Below, in pieces: positions 44,008 to 53,532 of a stretch of DNA of 64,000 nucleotides. The notes under the pieces were generated by a model. That model was not told the DNA's origin. It made no database searches and saw nothing but the letters and a program-made list of their open reading frames with translations. Where the stretch lies: contig JAWHQI010000228.1 in assembly GCA_033032865.1 (NCBI GenBank), positions 4,254,501 through 4,318,500 on the forward strand, written 5' to 3'. The DNA is from Dactylorhiza incarnata. Taxonomy: Eukaryota; Streptophyta; Magnoliopsida; Asparagales; Orchidaceae. Within the stretch, counting starts at the first letter, position 1; every line of letters starts with the position of its first letter. Both the position numbers and the translations under genes were made by a program.

Positions 44008-44420
44008 ATGGCGCGGGCTAAGAGCAAGTGGAAGCGGACTGAAAAATTTCAAGCCGTCTGGACTGACGCGGCTTCTGCCTTCCATTCTGCGGATCATAAA
44101 GAATGTTGTCTAACTCAGGCCAAGTTAGACAACTTCATTAAAAGCCATATGGATGGAAGTAATCCGCTCGCGCGGCTTCTGCTACGTGATGAGCGGATTA
44201 ACTCCTCCTCTCCAAACAAAATCGATGTGCCCATCGATCATTTCGAAAATGGCTTCAGGTTTCCGCCGCCCCTTGAAGTCATTGCAATCTTCGATCATTA
44301 TCGATTTGTGCCTGGACAACTCCCGCCGAATTTTATTGCGTCCATCTATAGCTTTATCTCATATTTGCGGTCTGAAGGGGTCTGATTCTCCATCGACCTA
44401 TTCAGAAAATTCTTCTCCGT
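44008..44420 (+). pseudogene. Tat-associated extra ORF, N-terminal domain (Transposase_28-like)
   Basis: Starts at ATG 44008 (MARAKSKWKRTEKF). The segment HFENGFRFPPPLEVIAIFDH...FVPGQLPPNFIASIYSFISY fits the plant 'putative gypsy type transposon' domain (G.RFP....L...L...P.QL.PN). A TGA at 44383-44385 is followed in frame by FSIDLFRKFFSVGSIP before similarity is lost near 44412. The family name is from recall, not a search. Confidence 0.65.
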
Positions 44421-44426
44421 GGGGTC

Positions 44427-44907
44427 TATCCCACATTTCTCCTAATCAATAGTAACCGACAGCTCGCGGCCTCCACTTTTTCCTCTCTTCTCTAGTGTCA
44501 ATCCCGGAGGCGCAATTTCGGATTCAACAGAAGCATGCGACCTTCAGATTGCGGGTTGTCGGTGAAATCCTTGATAAGATGTCAGACCACCAGTTCCCCC
44601 AAAGAGATCGCTCCGACTATATTGATGAATCTCTATGGGAAGCCTTGGAGCAGTCTAAGCGGGAAGCCGAGCGGGCTCAGAAGGTGACTGATCAACGACT
44701 AGAAGCGATCAGTCAGGCCTTGGCTATGTTAACCGAACGGCTAGTTCCTCAGCAAGCCGCGGCTCACCAGGCAGTGACTCTGCTCACCCCTCCTTCTCCG
44801 TACCCGCTATCGCAAGTCGCCAACTTCCAACCACTTCAAGAAGGTCTTGTAACTCGGAAAACCTTCTATCAAGAGGCCGCTCAAAACATGTAGGCCCATA
44901 TTGAAAG
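44427..44907 (+). pseudogene. Tat-like gypsy leader and gag N-terminus, cut by copD
   Basis: A leader with CTCCTAATC, a pyrimidine-rich tract and TTCTCTAG (44480s) precedes a frame from about 44495: PEAQFRIQQKHATFRLRVVG, then a helical region ESLWEALEQSKREAERAQKV and AISQALAMLTERL. It stops at 44891-44893 shortly before the copD edge at 44908. It continues at 63020. No clear 5-bp duplication flanks copD. Confidence 0.65.
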
Positions 44908-46420
44908 TGAGGTATTAGATCATTGATTTACTCTAGAGGGGGGTGAATAGAGTATTAAAAGTTTTTAACTTATTTTATAGCGGAATTAAAATAATGATAT
45001 ATATATATATGTGTGTAATAGAGTGAGTATAAAAGCTACACAAAGATCACATCGCAGTACAGAAAGAAAAACAAAATCACAGCAGACATAAGGATCTATA
45101 GTAGTTCCCCAATCAACCTGGGTACATCTACTCTTCTACTACCCTTGGTAGGAATCCACTAGTTTTTTGATTAGGTGCCCTATTACCACTGGGATTTTTG
45201 ATCATGTGCCCAAACACCACTGAGCTTTTGATCAGGTGCTCAAACCAAAACACAGGTTTTTGATCAGGTGCCCTGCCACCAAAGGTTAAATTTTGAAGGG
45301 AGTTAGAACGCTGTACAAGATGGGTAAAAAGGATAAACAAAAAGGTGTTTATGAAGTTCTTCTCTGTCAACAAGATCTGAGAGAAGACTAGTGGATTGTT
45401 GTGTTGTAAAGCTCCCCCTATCTGATAGAATTTATTGACAAATAATGGATGGAGCTTTCTCTTGGATGTAAAGGATCTTCCTTGATAGCAGATGAAACTG
45501 AGAGAAGATGTTTCTCAGATTATTGTTGCTCTTTGAAGATTAAGAACTAGCAGCTGAAACTAAGAGAAGATTTTTGTTGTTCTCAGAGAATAAAAAACAT
45601 GCTACTGTTGATGAAGATCTCTATATTTCTTTTTGACTTTTTGTATTTCCCAAGTATGTTTCTTTCTTTTTGTCGTGCTCTGCTTCTTCCCTTTTCCTTA
45701 GAGATATATGATTGATTTTAATTTCAAATCTTCTGGTAAAGGAATAGAATAATCTGAATTAAATCTTTCTTTGGACTGCAATCTAATTCAACAATAATAC
45801 TTTAATTCCTTTTCCTTTTCCATGAAAGTATCCTTTTCCAATATATCAACGACTACATTCTCGAAAGAAGAGAATAGAAAGGAATAATAAAAGGAAAGAT
45901 CAAATCATGACTTATCTGATAATGAATAAGTCCAAATAGATGAATAGATCCGTTGCTGAATAGTCGATCTGAGTTCAAAGAAAATAGAATTGATTCTTCA
46001 GAAATTGTCAAGCTGAAGAGAAAATTTTTGACGAGCAGATAGCTGAGTTCGTCGAACTGAAAACTGAGTTCGTCGAACTGATCACTGAGATACTAATTCG
46101 TCGAACAAAAAGCTGAGTTCGTTGATCTCAATCTGGAGTTTGTCGAACTGAGATAAAATCTGTTGAACTGGCTTAAAGAATGGATTCGTAGAGCAAAAGA
46201 ACAAGTTCATCAAACTGAAACATGACGTTCGTCGAACACAGGAAGGAGTTCGTCGAACGCTGAAAGATGTCCGTCGAACACAGAAACTTGGAATTTTCCT
46301 ATGTTCTAGCTAACTTAGACAAACTTAGTCCTTGACCATTAGACTATAGAATGGGGTCAACTTGAGTCCTAGTCACAGATAGTGATCCTAGCCCAAATCA
46401 GTAATAGGGTTGTTCTAACA
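44908..46420 (-). repeat. copD 3' LTR
   Basis: 1513 bp; on minus it begins TGTTAGAACAACCC and ends polyC-TCTAGAG...AATACCTCA. Four copies of a TTTTGATCAGGTGC motif (TGATCA palindrome) lie at 45165-45265, and palindrome boxes at 46026-46290. Confidence 0.87.
46026..46290 (-). repeat. GTTCGTCGAAC palindrome array in copD LTRs
   Basis: About a dozen boxes, intact (GAGTTCGTCGAACTGA) or decayed (TTCGTTGATC, TTTGTCGAAC, TTCATCAAAC), at irregular 18-35-base spacing. The other LTR has the equivalent array at 62628-62885. The core is the same as in the gyp1 and gyp3 LTRs, but the spacers are unrelated. Confidence 0.88.
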
Positions 46421-46606
46421 ATCTCCCCCTATTTTGGTTAGGATACTATTTCACAAAATCAAATAATAAAACAAACAACAAACAAAGAGCATATATATCT
46501 GACAGAATTTAAATTCATTTCAGCAGATAGAAAAACATAGTACTCTGAGTTTAGAGAGCTTTACACTGAAAGCAGAAATATAGCAAAACCAAAACAATCA
46601 GAAGCC
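46421..46606 (-). other. copD polypurine tract and 3' untranslated region
   Basis: On minus AAAATAGGGGGAGAT (46421-46435) abuts the LTR. Between it and the extra ORF stop at 46607 nothing else is recognised. Confidence 0.8.
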
Positions 46607-46985
46607 TTACTCTTTCTTGGAGGAAGGCTTGAAAATGATTTCTCTGTTAGGATTTTCTGATTTTCTTTTGCTCATATAGAGGTCATTAGCTCCCAGCAGG
46701 GTTTGAGATGATGCATGAGGAACCACTGCAACTTGGTGCAACCTTAGATAATCTTCAGCATTAAAGAGATACCTTTAGCTGTACCTTTCAAATTCTTTTA
46801 TTCTGAATTCAGACATAGTTGAAAACTGAGAGTAATCTTTTCCTTCTGCTTTTGCTTTATTTATCTGAGCTGTAGCAATAGTCTCTTTGTATCTAGCCAT
46901 ATAAGCATTCTTTTCTGATTCTGGATTGATAGGAGATGGAGGCCTTTCATCAAATTCACTGGACTGATATGAAAAATTTTCATGA
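46607..46985 (-). pseudogene. copD extra ORF, C-terminal end
   Basis: On minus the frame that runs through the copE target site (CATGA) continues as NFSYQSSEFDERPPSPINPE, a helical KNAYMARYKETIATAQ region, one TAA near 46770, then LRLHQVAVVPHASSQTLLG and a basic end, stopping at TAA 46607-46609. Joining across copE restores frame, which shows this is one gene interrupted by copE. The function is unknown. Confidence 0.75.
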
Positions 46986-48171
46986 TGTTAAAATTATTGA
47001 TTTGAATCGTTTAGGAGTAAGTAGGAGTTGCATCAACTGAGTTAAAGCCAAACAACCAAAATGCCACAGAGCAACACTAGAAACTTTATTGAAACACAAT
47101 CTTCATTTACATTGCGAGGCATACATGGCGAGACATGATTCATCAGAATCACGGAGATGAGAAGAACAAAACACACCAAAAAAGCAAAGCTGGCGGCTAG
47201 ACAAGCTGAGACCGCACAAGCCGCACCACTCTAGAACTCGCTCGGCTTGCCCTGAGATTGCACGAACAGAAACCGGACAGAATGCCAGCACTGCAAGACC
47301 GCACCTCAGACCGCACAAACTAGAGCTTTATTGGAACAAAGAACTGAAGCTGTTGCCAGACCGCAACTCAGATCGCCTAACCGCTGAAGGTCGCCAGATT
47401 ACTGAGCTCGCTGCGAACAGCACAAGAGCGAACATAAACCAGCTCGTAGACAGACCGCTGCCGAGCTGTTTATTCAAGCCGCTGGGAATCACCAAGGAAG
47501 AAGACCGCAACCTGCTGATCGCAAACCTGCGAACACAACAAACAGTCAGCTCGCTTCCGAGACCGCCTGACCTCAAAGTGAGACCGCACGAATTAACCCA
47601 GGATCAGTTCTTACAGTTCTCGTTATGAATGATGGGCCATGCACCCCTATTTATAGGCGGGTAAACGGATGTCGTCACCGCACAAACTAGGATACAGTCA
47701 CCACCCATCAGATCGCCAGCGGTCTAAAAAGATAGACCGCGCGATCAGACCACTTGGATGATTATACGACCAAGACCGTAGAACAGCAGGCAGCTCGCGC
47801 ACAAGCCGCGCGAACACGAGACCTTGCACAACCCGCGCGATCACAAAGGTACCCCTTCCTTAGATCACCAGGAGCAAACCAGGAACCATCTGGCCGACTT
47901 AGGACAAGTCGCCAGATCGCCAGGACAGACCGCCCGGATAGACGGTCATATAAGAACAACCCGCCCGGTCTTCCCACAAAGAAGACAGGCCAACCAAGCA
48001 GAACAACTCGGGAACAGACCGCAGCGAACAAGAACAAACTGGCCAGTCAGCAGATCACCAGAACAGTCCGGCAAAGCCAGACCGGCAGATAACATACACA
48101 AGCCGCGCGGTCACCGCGGTCTCCCAAACTAGACCGCCTGGTCTCCTCCACACCACTTCAAAATTTCAACA
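46986..48171 (-). repeat. copE 3' LTR
   Basis: On minus TGTTGAAATTTTGAAG to TTTTAACA. A TATA box CTATAAATAGGGG (about 47645-47656) is present. GACCGC or GCGGTC occurs at least twelve times, with near-palindromes such as the GCGGTC...GACCGC pair around 47712. A plus-strand 91-codon ORF (47353) appears in both LTRs only because the LTRs are copies. Confidence 0.9.
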
Positions 48172-48190
48172 CTCCCCCTTGAAGTGGGAA
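48172..48190 (-). other. copE polypurine tract
   Basis: On minus CACTTCAAGGGGGAG abuts the LTR start TGTTGAAA. Confidence 0.8.
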
Positions 48191-48197
48191 GTGGAGA

Positions 48198-50108
48198 CTA
48201 GCCCGAGTAAACTCCGCAACCGTGTGAACGGTCCCTTCGCCAGCGACTTTGTGAAGATGTCTGCGACATTGTCCGCACTCCGAACATGCTCGACCATAGA
48301 GATCCTCCCAACACCTTTTCACGAATGAAATGGTGCTCAATCTCTATATGCTTGGTCCTCGCGTGACAGACTGGATTGTTAACCAGCTTGAGAGCACTCT
48401 CATTGTCCCCGCGTAGCATAGTGGGACCTCGAACCTCCTCATGAACGTCCTCCACCAACCTCCTGAGCCAAATGGCTTCTTGAGCTTCCAAGTCCGAAGC
48501 CTTGTACTCCGTTTCTGTGGTAGATACGGACACCGAGTCCTGCTTTTTGCTGCACTAAGAGATAGCTGTGTGGCCCATCATAAAGACATAACCAGACGTT
48601 TATCTCTGATCATCCACATCTCCCCCATAGTCAGCATCCATGTATCCATGCAACTCCAAGCTTGACCCTCTCCTAAATAGGAGACCCAAATCAGAGGTCG
48701 ACTTCACATATTTCAGAATCCCTTTTGCCGCCAAAAGATGAGGCTTCCGTTGTTCCGCCATGTACTGACTCACTTTGCCAACTGCATAAGCAATATCAGG
48801 CCTCGTGATGGTCAAATAGATCAAGCTCCCAACCAGATCTCGGAACACCAACGGATCAGATAGAACTCTTCCCTCATCCTTCCGAAGTTTATGATGATGT
48901 TCCAGAGGTATAGAGCTGCTCTTCCCTTCTTCCATGCCAAATCGTTGAACGATCCGCTCCGCATATCCTTCCTGAGAAATGAGCACTCCGCTCTCCCGCC
49001 TCTGGACCTCGAGTCCAAGGAAATGGTGAAGCTCCCCCAGATCCTTCATCTCGAATCTAATAGCAAGCTCAACTCTCAGCCTTTCTACCGCCTCCTTCGA
49101 GTTCCCGGTGACAATCATGTCCTCCACATACAGCAGCACAATAACCCGAAGCGCCCCCTCCTTCTTGACGAACAAGCTGGAATCAGAGTCAGAAGCAAGG
49201 AACCCGCAGAATAAGAGATACTCTGCGATTTTTCCATACCACGCCCGAGGCGCTTGCTTCAAACCATATAGGGCCTTCTTCAATTTGCAGACGTAGTCCG
49301 GACGATCCTCCGAAATAAAACCCGGCGGCTGGATCATAAAGATATCCTTGTCGATCTCGCCGTATAAGAAAGCATTCTTAACGTCGAGCTACCAAATCTC
49401 CCATCCACTGGATGCCGCCAAAGCAATAATAAATCTGACCGAAGTCATCTTTGCCACTGGACTAAACGTCTCATCATAATCTTCACCATACTGCTGTGAG
49501 AACCCGCGAGCTACAAGGCGAGCCTTGTATCGCTCGATCGTGCCGTCGGCTTTCTTCTTGAGTTTATAAACCCATTTGCATGTCACAGGGGTAATGCCCT
49601 TAGGCCTGGGCACTAGAGACCAAGTCTCATTCTTCTTGAGAGCATCCATCTCCTCTTGCATAGCAATATCCCACTGTTTCACGCCTTTGGCTTTCTCAAA
49701 GCTCGACGGCTCCCTTTCATCCAAGGGACCAGCGAAGAAATATGAGACGAAGCTCACCATGCTTCCTCCCGTGTATCGATCTGGTGGCTTTATAGTCCTC
49801 TTCGACCTCCTAAGAGGTTGTACCTGACTAACCACCTCCTCAGCTGCTTCTTCTGTGCAAGCTTCTCTTCCAGACGAACTTGGAGCATTGATCCCCCTGT
49901 TTCCAGAACCTGAAGCCTCCATATCAGAGCTTGACACAACTGGAGCTCCTGGTGAAACAGGCAACTCATCTTGAAGACTTCCTGCAGCTTTCTCTGCTTC
50001 ATCAACCCTGCTCTCTGGTAGTTCAACTCCTGAACTCCCCTTGTAAGAAGTCACTTCATCGAACACCACATCCCGAGAAACCACTGATCTCCGTGTCTCA
50101 GGATCCAT
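48198..50108 (-). pseudogene. copE reverse transcriptase and RNase H (broken)
   Basis: On minus from 50108: integrase C-terminal tail (RRSVVSRDVVFDE), a Ser/Glu-rich linker, then RT with [54 protein letters not shown] and the catalytic LYVEDMIVTG, in which the first Asp of the usual YVDD is Glu. RNase H: MDADYGGDVDDQR, SVSVSTTETEYKA, HARTKHIEIEHHFIRE. In-frame stops: TAG 49389-49391 (family Gln), TAA at 48598-48600 and a further TAG near 48557. The final part shows ADIFT-like sequence out of frame. Confidence 0.87.
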
Positions 50109-52252
50109 GCATCTCCATCATTCTTTCGCTCATCATACCCAACAAAGACTAGCTTCCTTGCTTTCGCATCTAGCTTTGTCCGAAGAGCATCAGGAATATG
50201 CACATAGCAGGTTGACCCGAACACCCGAAGGTGAGCAGCACTTGGTTTCTCTTTGAACATCAGTTCGTGAGGGGTCTTCATGTTAATAGGATTTAGAGGC
50301 ATCCTGTTGATGACATAAGCTGCACAAGACATTCCCTCCGCCCAGATAGACTTTGGGATACTCTTGGCATGAAGCCAGCATTTGCAGGTTTCCGTCAGAT
50401 GACGGATCTTCCTCTCCGCAACTCCATTCTGCTGTGGAGTATGGGCACAAGTAAGCTCTCTACGAATGCCGTGTTTCCTGCAAAAACTTGAGAACTCACC
50501 AGAGGTGAACTCCCCACCATTGTCAGTTCTCAATTTCTTCACCCGCAGGCCTAACCGACCTTCCACCAGCTCCTTGAACTCCACAAACTTTGCAAAGGCT
50601 TCTGAATTTTCTTTTAAGAAATACACCCAGACATATCTGGTGTAATCGTCAATCAACACCAACATATATCTGTTGCCTCCAAGGCTTGGGGTGGCAGTCA
50701 GTCCCATTAAATCACCGTGAATGTACTCCAATGGTGCTTTGCATATAGTTTGCGATTTATCAAATGGAAGTCGATAAGACTTACCAAACTGACATCCAGC
50801 ACAAACATGACCATCTCCAAAAGAGGACAAGCTAGGCAAGCCCTTGACAAGGCCCCTTACCGCCATAGCTTTCAATTTGTCCATGCCAACATGCCCCAAC
50901 CTTTCATGCCAGATAGCCGCGCTATCGTTGGTCTTCATCTTATCAACATAGGTACTTGTCGATAACACGAACAAGTCCTTCACCCACTTTCCAACATGGA
51001 TTACATCTCCCCTGATCTCCGGTTGAGTTTTAAGAAACTTCACTTCTGTTGGGCCAAACAGAACGTGATAACCGGCATCGACCGCATTGGTCACAGAGAA
51101 GAAATTCTTCTTCATACCAGGCACGTGATAAACACTCCTCAACGTGAGTAGACCCTTATCACTGCTCAGGGAGACAACACCTACTTGTTTGACAGCATGA
51201 ACAGAATTATCAGCCGTAATGATAGCATCATTACCTGAGTAAGGCGCCAAAGAAGAGAACTTTGATTCATCCCCGGTGAGATGATGTCCACACCCTGAAT
51301 CAACAATCCAATCCTCTTCGAAGTTGATGGCAGCCAAGGCCTTAACGGGCATCGCCGTCATATTAGCCGCAAAGGCTCCTCCCCATCCAGCTTCATCAGA
51401 CTTTGGCTTCTCCTTCTCTGCTACATGTCCCGACTGAAGATTAACCCGGCAATCCTTCTTGAAGTGGTCGGCCTTATTGCACCTGAAGCACCATGGTCCA
51501 TCTCCCTTCTTCTTCCCATCAGACTTAGGAGCATAACTCCTATCCTGCTGACCTGAAGTAGAGGGTCCATCATAACCCGGCTTCTTCTTCTCCCACTTCT
51601 TCTTCTTCTTCCCAGAGAACAACACATCACTATCTCCCTCAGAGATAGAAGTCCCCGCCATCTGTCTTGCCAAACTTTCTTGCGAAGCAAGTAAGTTCTC
51701 CAGCTCCAACAAAGATGGTTGATTTGCCCAACCTTGAACTGAAGTCACAAAGGCAAGATACTCCTTCCGCAACCCGCGAATGATATGCCTCTTTAGTTTT
51801 GCCTCCGAGATGGGCTCATCAGGGTCCAATGCAGAAATCTCTGCTGTGAGGTTCTTCATCTTGAGAAAGAAAGTAGAGATCGAAAGATCACCTTGAGAGG
51901 CTCTTGCCAACTCATTTTCAACAAACTGTAGCCGAGCTACATTCTTCTTATTGAACAGTCCATCCAAGGACGTCCAAATCTCAGCAGCAGATTTACATCC
52001 GATGATGTGATCAAACAGCTCCGGTGAAATAGCTCTCTTGAGAGTGAACTCTACCTTAGCATTCGTCCTCCTCCAAAGTCTCACCTCTGCCATATTATCT
52101 CCTGCTAGAAACACCTCTTATGTGTCTTCTCCTCCAACTATCTCCCATAGATCCTCGCCAAGTAAATAGCTCTCCATACATGACCTCCATTTCTTATAGT
52201 TAGTCGATGTAAGGAGTTCAATACCAAGCCCTCTTGCGAATCCGCCTTCCAT
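50051..52252 (-). pseudogene. copE gag, protease and integrase (one stop, one frameshift)
   Basis: Start at ATG 52250-52252 (MEGGFARGLG), with a gag N-terminus containing NYKKWRSCMESYLLGEDLWE. TAA 52118-52120 (family Gln), then 687 open codons. Gag core ISPELFDHIIGCKSAAEIW; zinc knuckle CFRCNKADHFKKDC (complete, about 51475-51436); protease WIVDSGCGHHLTGD (D-S-G); GAG-pre-integrase IWHERLGHVGM with CAGCQFGK; integrase Asp in HGDLMGLT, Asp in RTDNGGEFTS, Glu in NGVAERKI. A 1-nt loss near 50125-50130 throws the integrase C-terminus out of frame, and the remainder continues in the 50108 frame. Confidence 0.9.
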
Positions 52253-52328
52253 GGCAATCTATGTGGTCTCTTCTTCACAAAGACGAAGGCAACTCAAGTT
52301 GATCACTGCTTATCCACTCCAAGAACCT

Positions 52329-52341
52329 ATCTCTGATACCA
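52329..52341 (-). other. copE primer binding site
   Basis: On minus TGGTATCAGAGAT follows TTTTAACA directly; initiator Met-tRNA type. Confidence 0.88.
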
Positions 52342-53527
52342 TGTTAAAATTTTTGATTTGAATCGTTTAGGAGTAAGCAGGAGTTGCATCAATTGAGTTA
52401 AAGCCAAACAACCACAATGCCACACATCAACACAAGAAACTTTATTGAAACACAATCTTCATTTACATTGCGAGGCATACATGGCGAGACATGATTCATC
52501 AGAATCACGGAGATGAGAAGAACAAAACACACCAAAAAAGCAAAGCTGGCGGCTAGACAAGCTGAGACCGCACAAGCCGCACCACTCTAGAACTCACTCG
52601 GCTTGCCCTGAGATCGCACGAATAGAAACCAGACAGAATGCCAGCACTGCAAGACCGCACCTCAGACCGCACGAACTAGAGCTTTATTGGAACAAAGAGC
52701 TGAAGCTGTTGCCAGACCGCAACTCAGATCGCCTAACCGCTGAAGGTCGCCTGATTACTGAGCTCGCTGCGAACAGCACAAGAATGAACATAAACCAGCT
52801 TGCAGACAGACAGCTGCCGAGCTGTTTATTCAAGCTGCTGGGAATCACCAAGGAAGAAGACCGCAACCTGCTGATCGCAAACCTGCGAACACAACAAATA
52901 GTCAGCTCGCTTCCGAGACCGCCCGACCTCAAAGTGAGACCGCACGAATTAACCCAGGCTCAGTTCTTACAGTTCTCGTTATGAATGACGGGCCATGCAC
53001 CCCTATTTATAGGCCGGTCAATGGATGTTGTCACCGCACAAACTGGGATACAGTCACCACCCGTCAGATCACCAGCGGTCTTAAAAGACAGACCGCGCGA
53101 TCAGACCACTTGGACGATTATCCGACCAAGACCGTAGAACAGCAGGCAGCTCGCGTACAAGCCGCGCGAACACGAGACTGCGCACAACCCACGCGATCAC
53201 AAAGGTACCCCTTCCTTAGATCACTAGGAGCAAACCAGGAACCATCTGGCCGACTTAGTACAAGTCGCTAGATTGCCAGGACAGACCGCTCGGATAGACG
53301 GTCATATAAGAACAACCCGCCCGGTCTTCCCATAAAGAAGACAGGCCAACCAAGCAGAACAACTCAAGAACAGACCGCAGCGAACAAGAACAAACTGGCC
53401 AGTCAGCAGATCACTAGAACAGTCCGGCAAAGCCAGACCGGCAGATAACATACACAAGCCGTGCGGTCACTGCGGTCTCCCAAACCAGACCGCCTGGTCT
53501 CCTCCACACCACTTCAAAATTTCAACA
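52342..53527 (-). repeat. copE 5' LTR
   Basis: 1186 bp, same termini as 46986-48171; TATA in CTATAAATAGGGG at about 53001-53013 on minus. Many differences from the 3' LTR are C/T or G/A at CpG or CHG sites. Confidence 0.9.
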
Positions 53528-53532
53528 CATGA

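Larger units (their letters stand above)
46986..53527 (-). mobile_element. copE: complete Ty1/copia element with target duplication
   Basis: 6542 bp; LTRs 46986-48171 and 52342-53527 are both exactly 1186 bp and flanked by a perfect CATGA (46981-46985 and 53528-53532). PBS and polypurine tract are present. The gag-pol polyprotein (48198-52252) has the copia order but a frameshift and at least four stops. By eye the LTRs differ at about 4-5% of positions, so it is older than copC. No Sirevirus hallmarks apart from GC-rich repeated words. I leave the copia lineage open. Confidence 0.92.

Noticed and set aside
45128..45373. 81-codon minus ORF present twice (also 61727-61972)
   Set aside because: Lies in the copD LTR pair and is built from the TTTTGATCAGGTGC repeats; no sign of coding selection.
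47353..47628. 91-codon plus-strand ORF present twice (also 52709-52984), looking conserved
   Set aside because: Both copies are in the two LTRs of copE, so similarity is due to LTR duplication; no domain.
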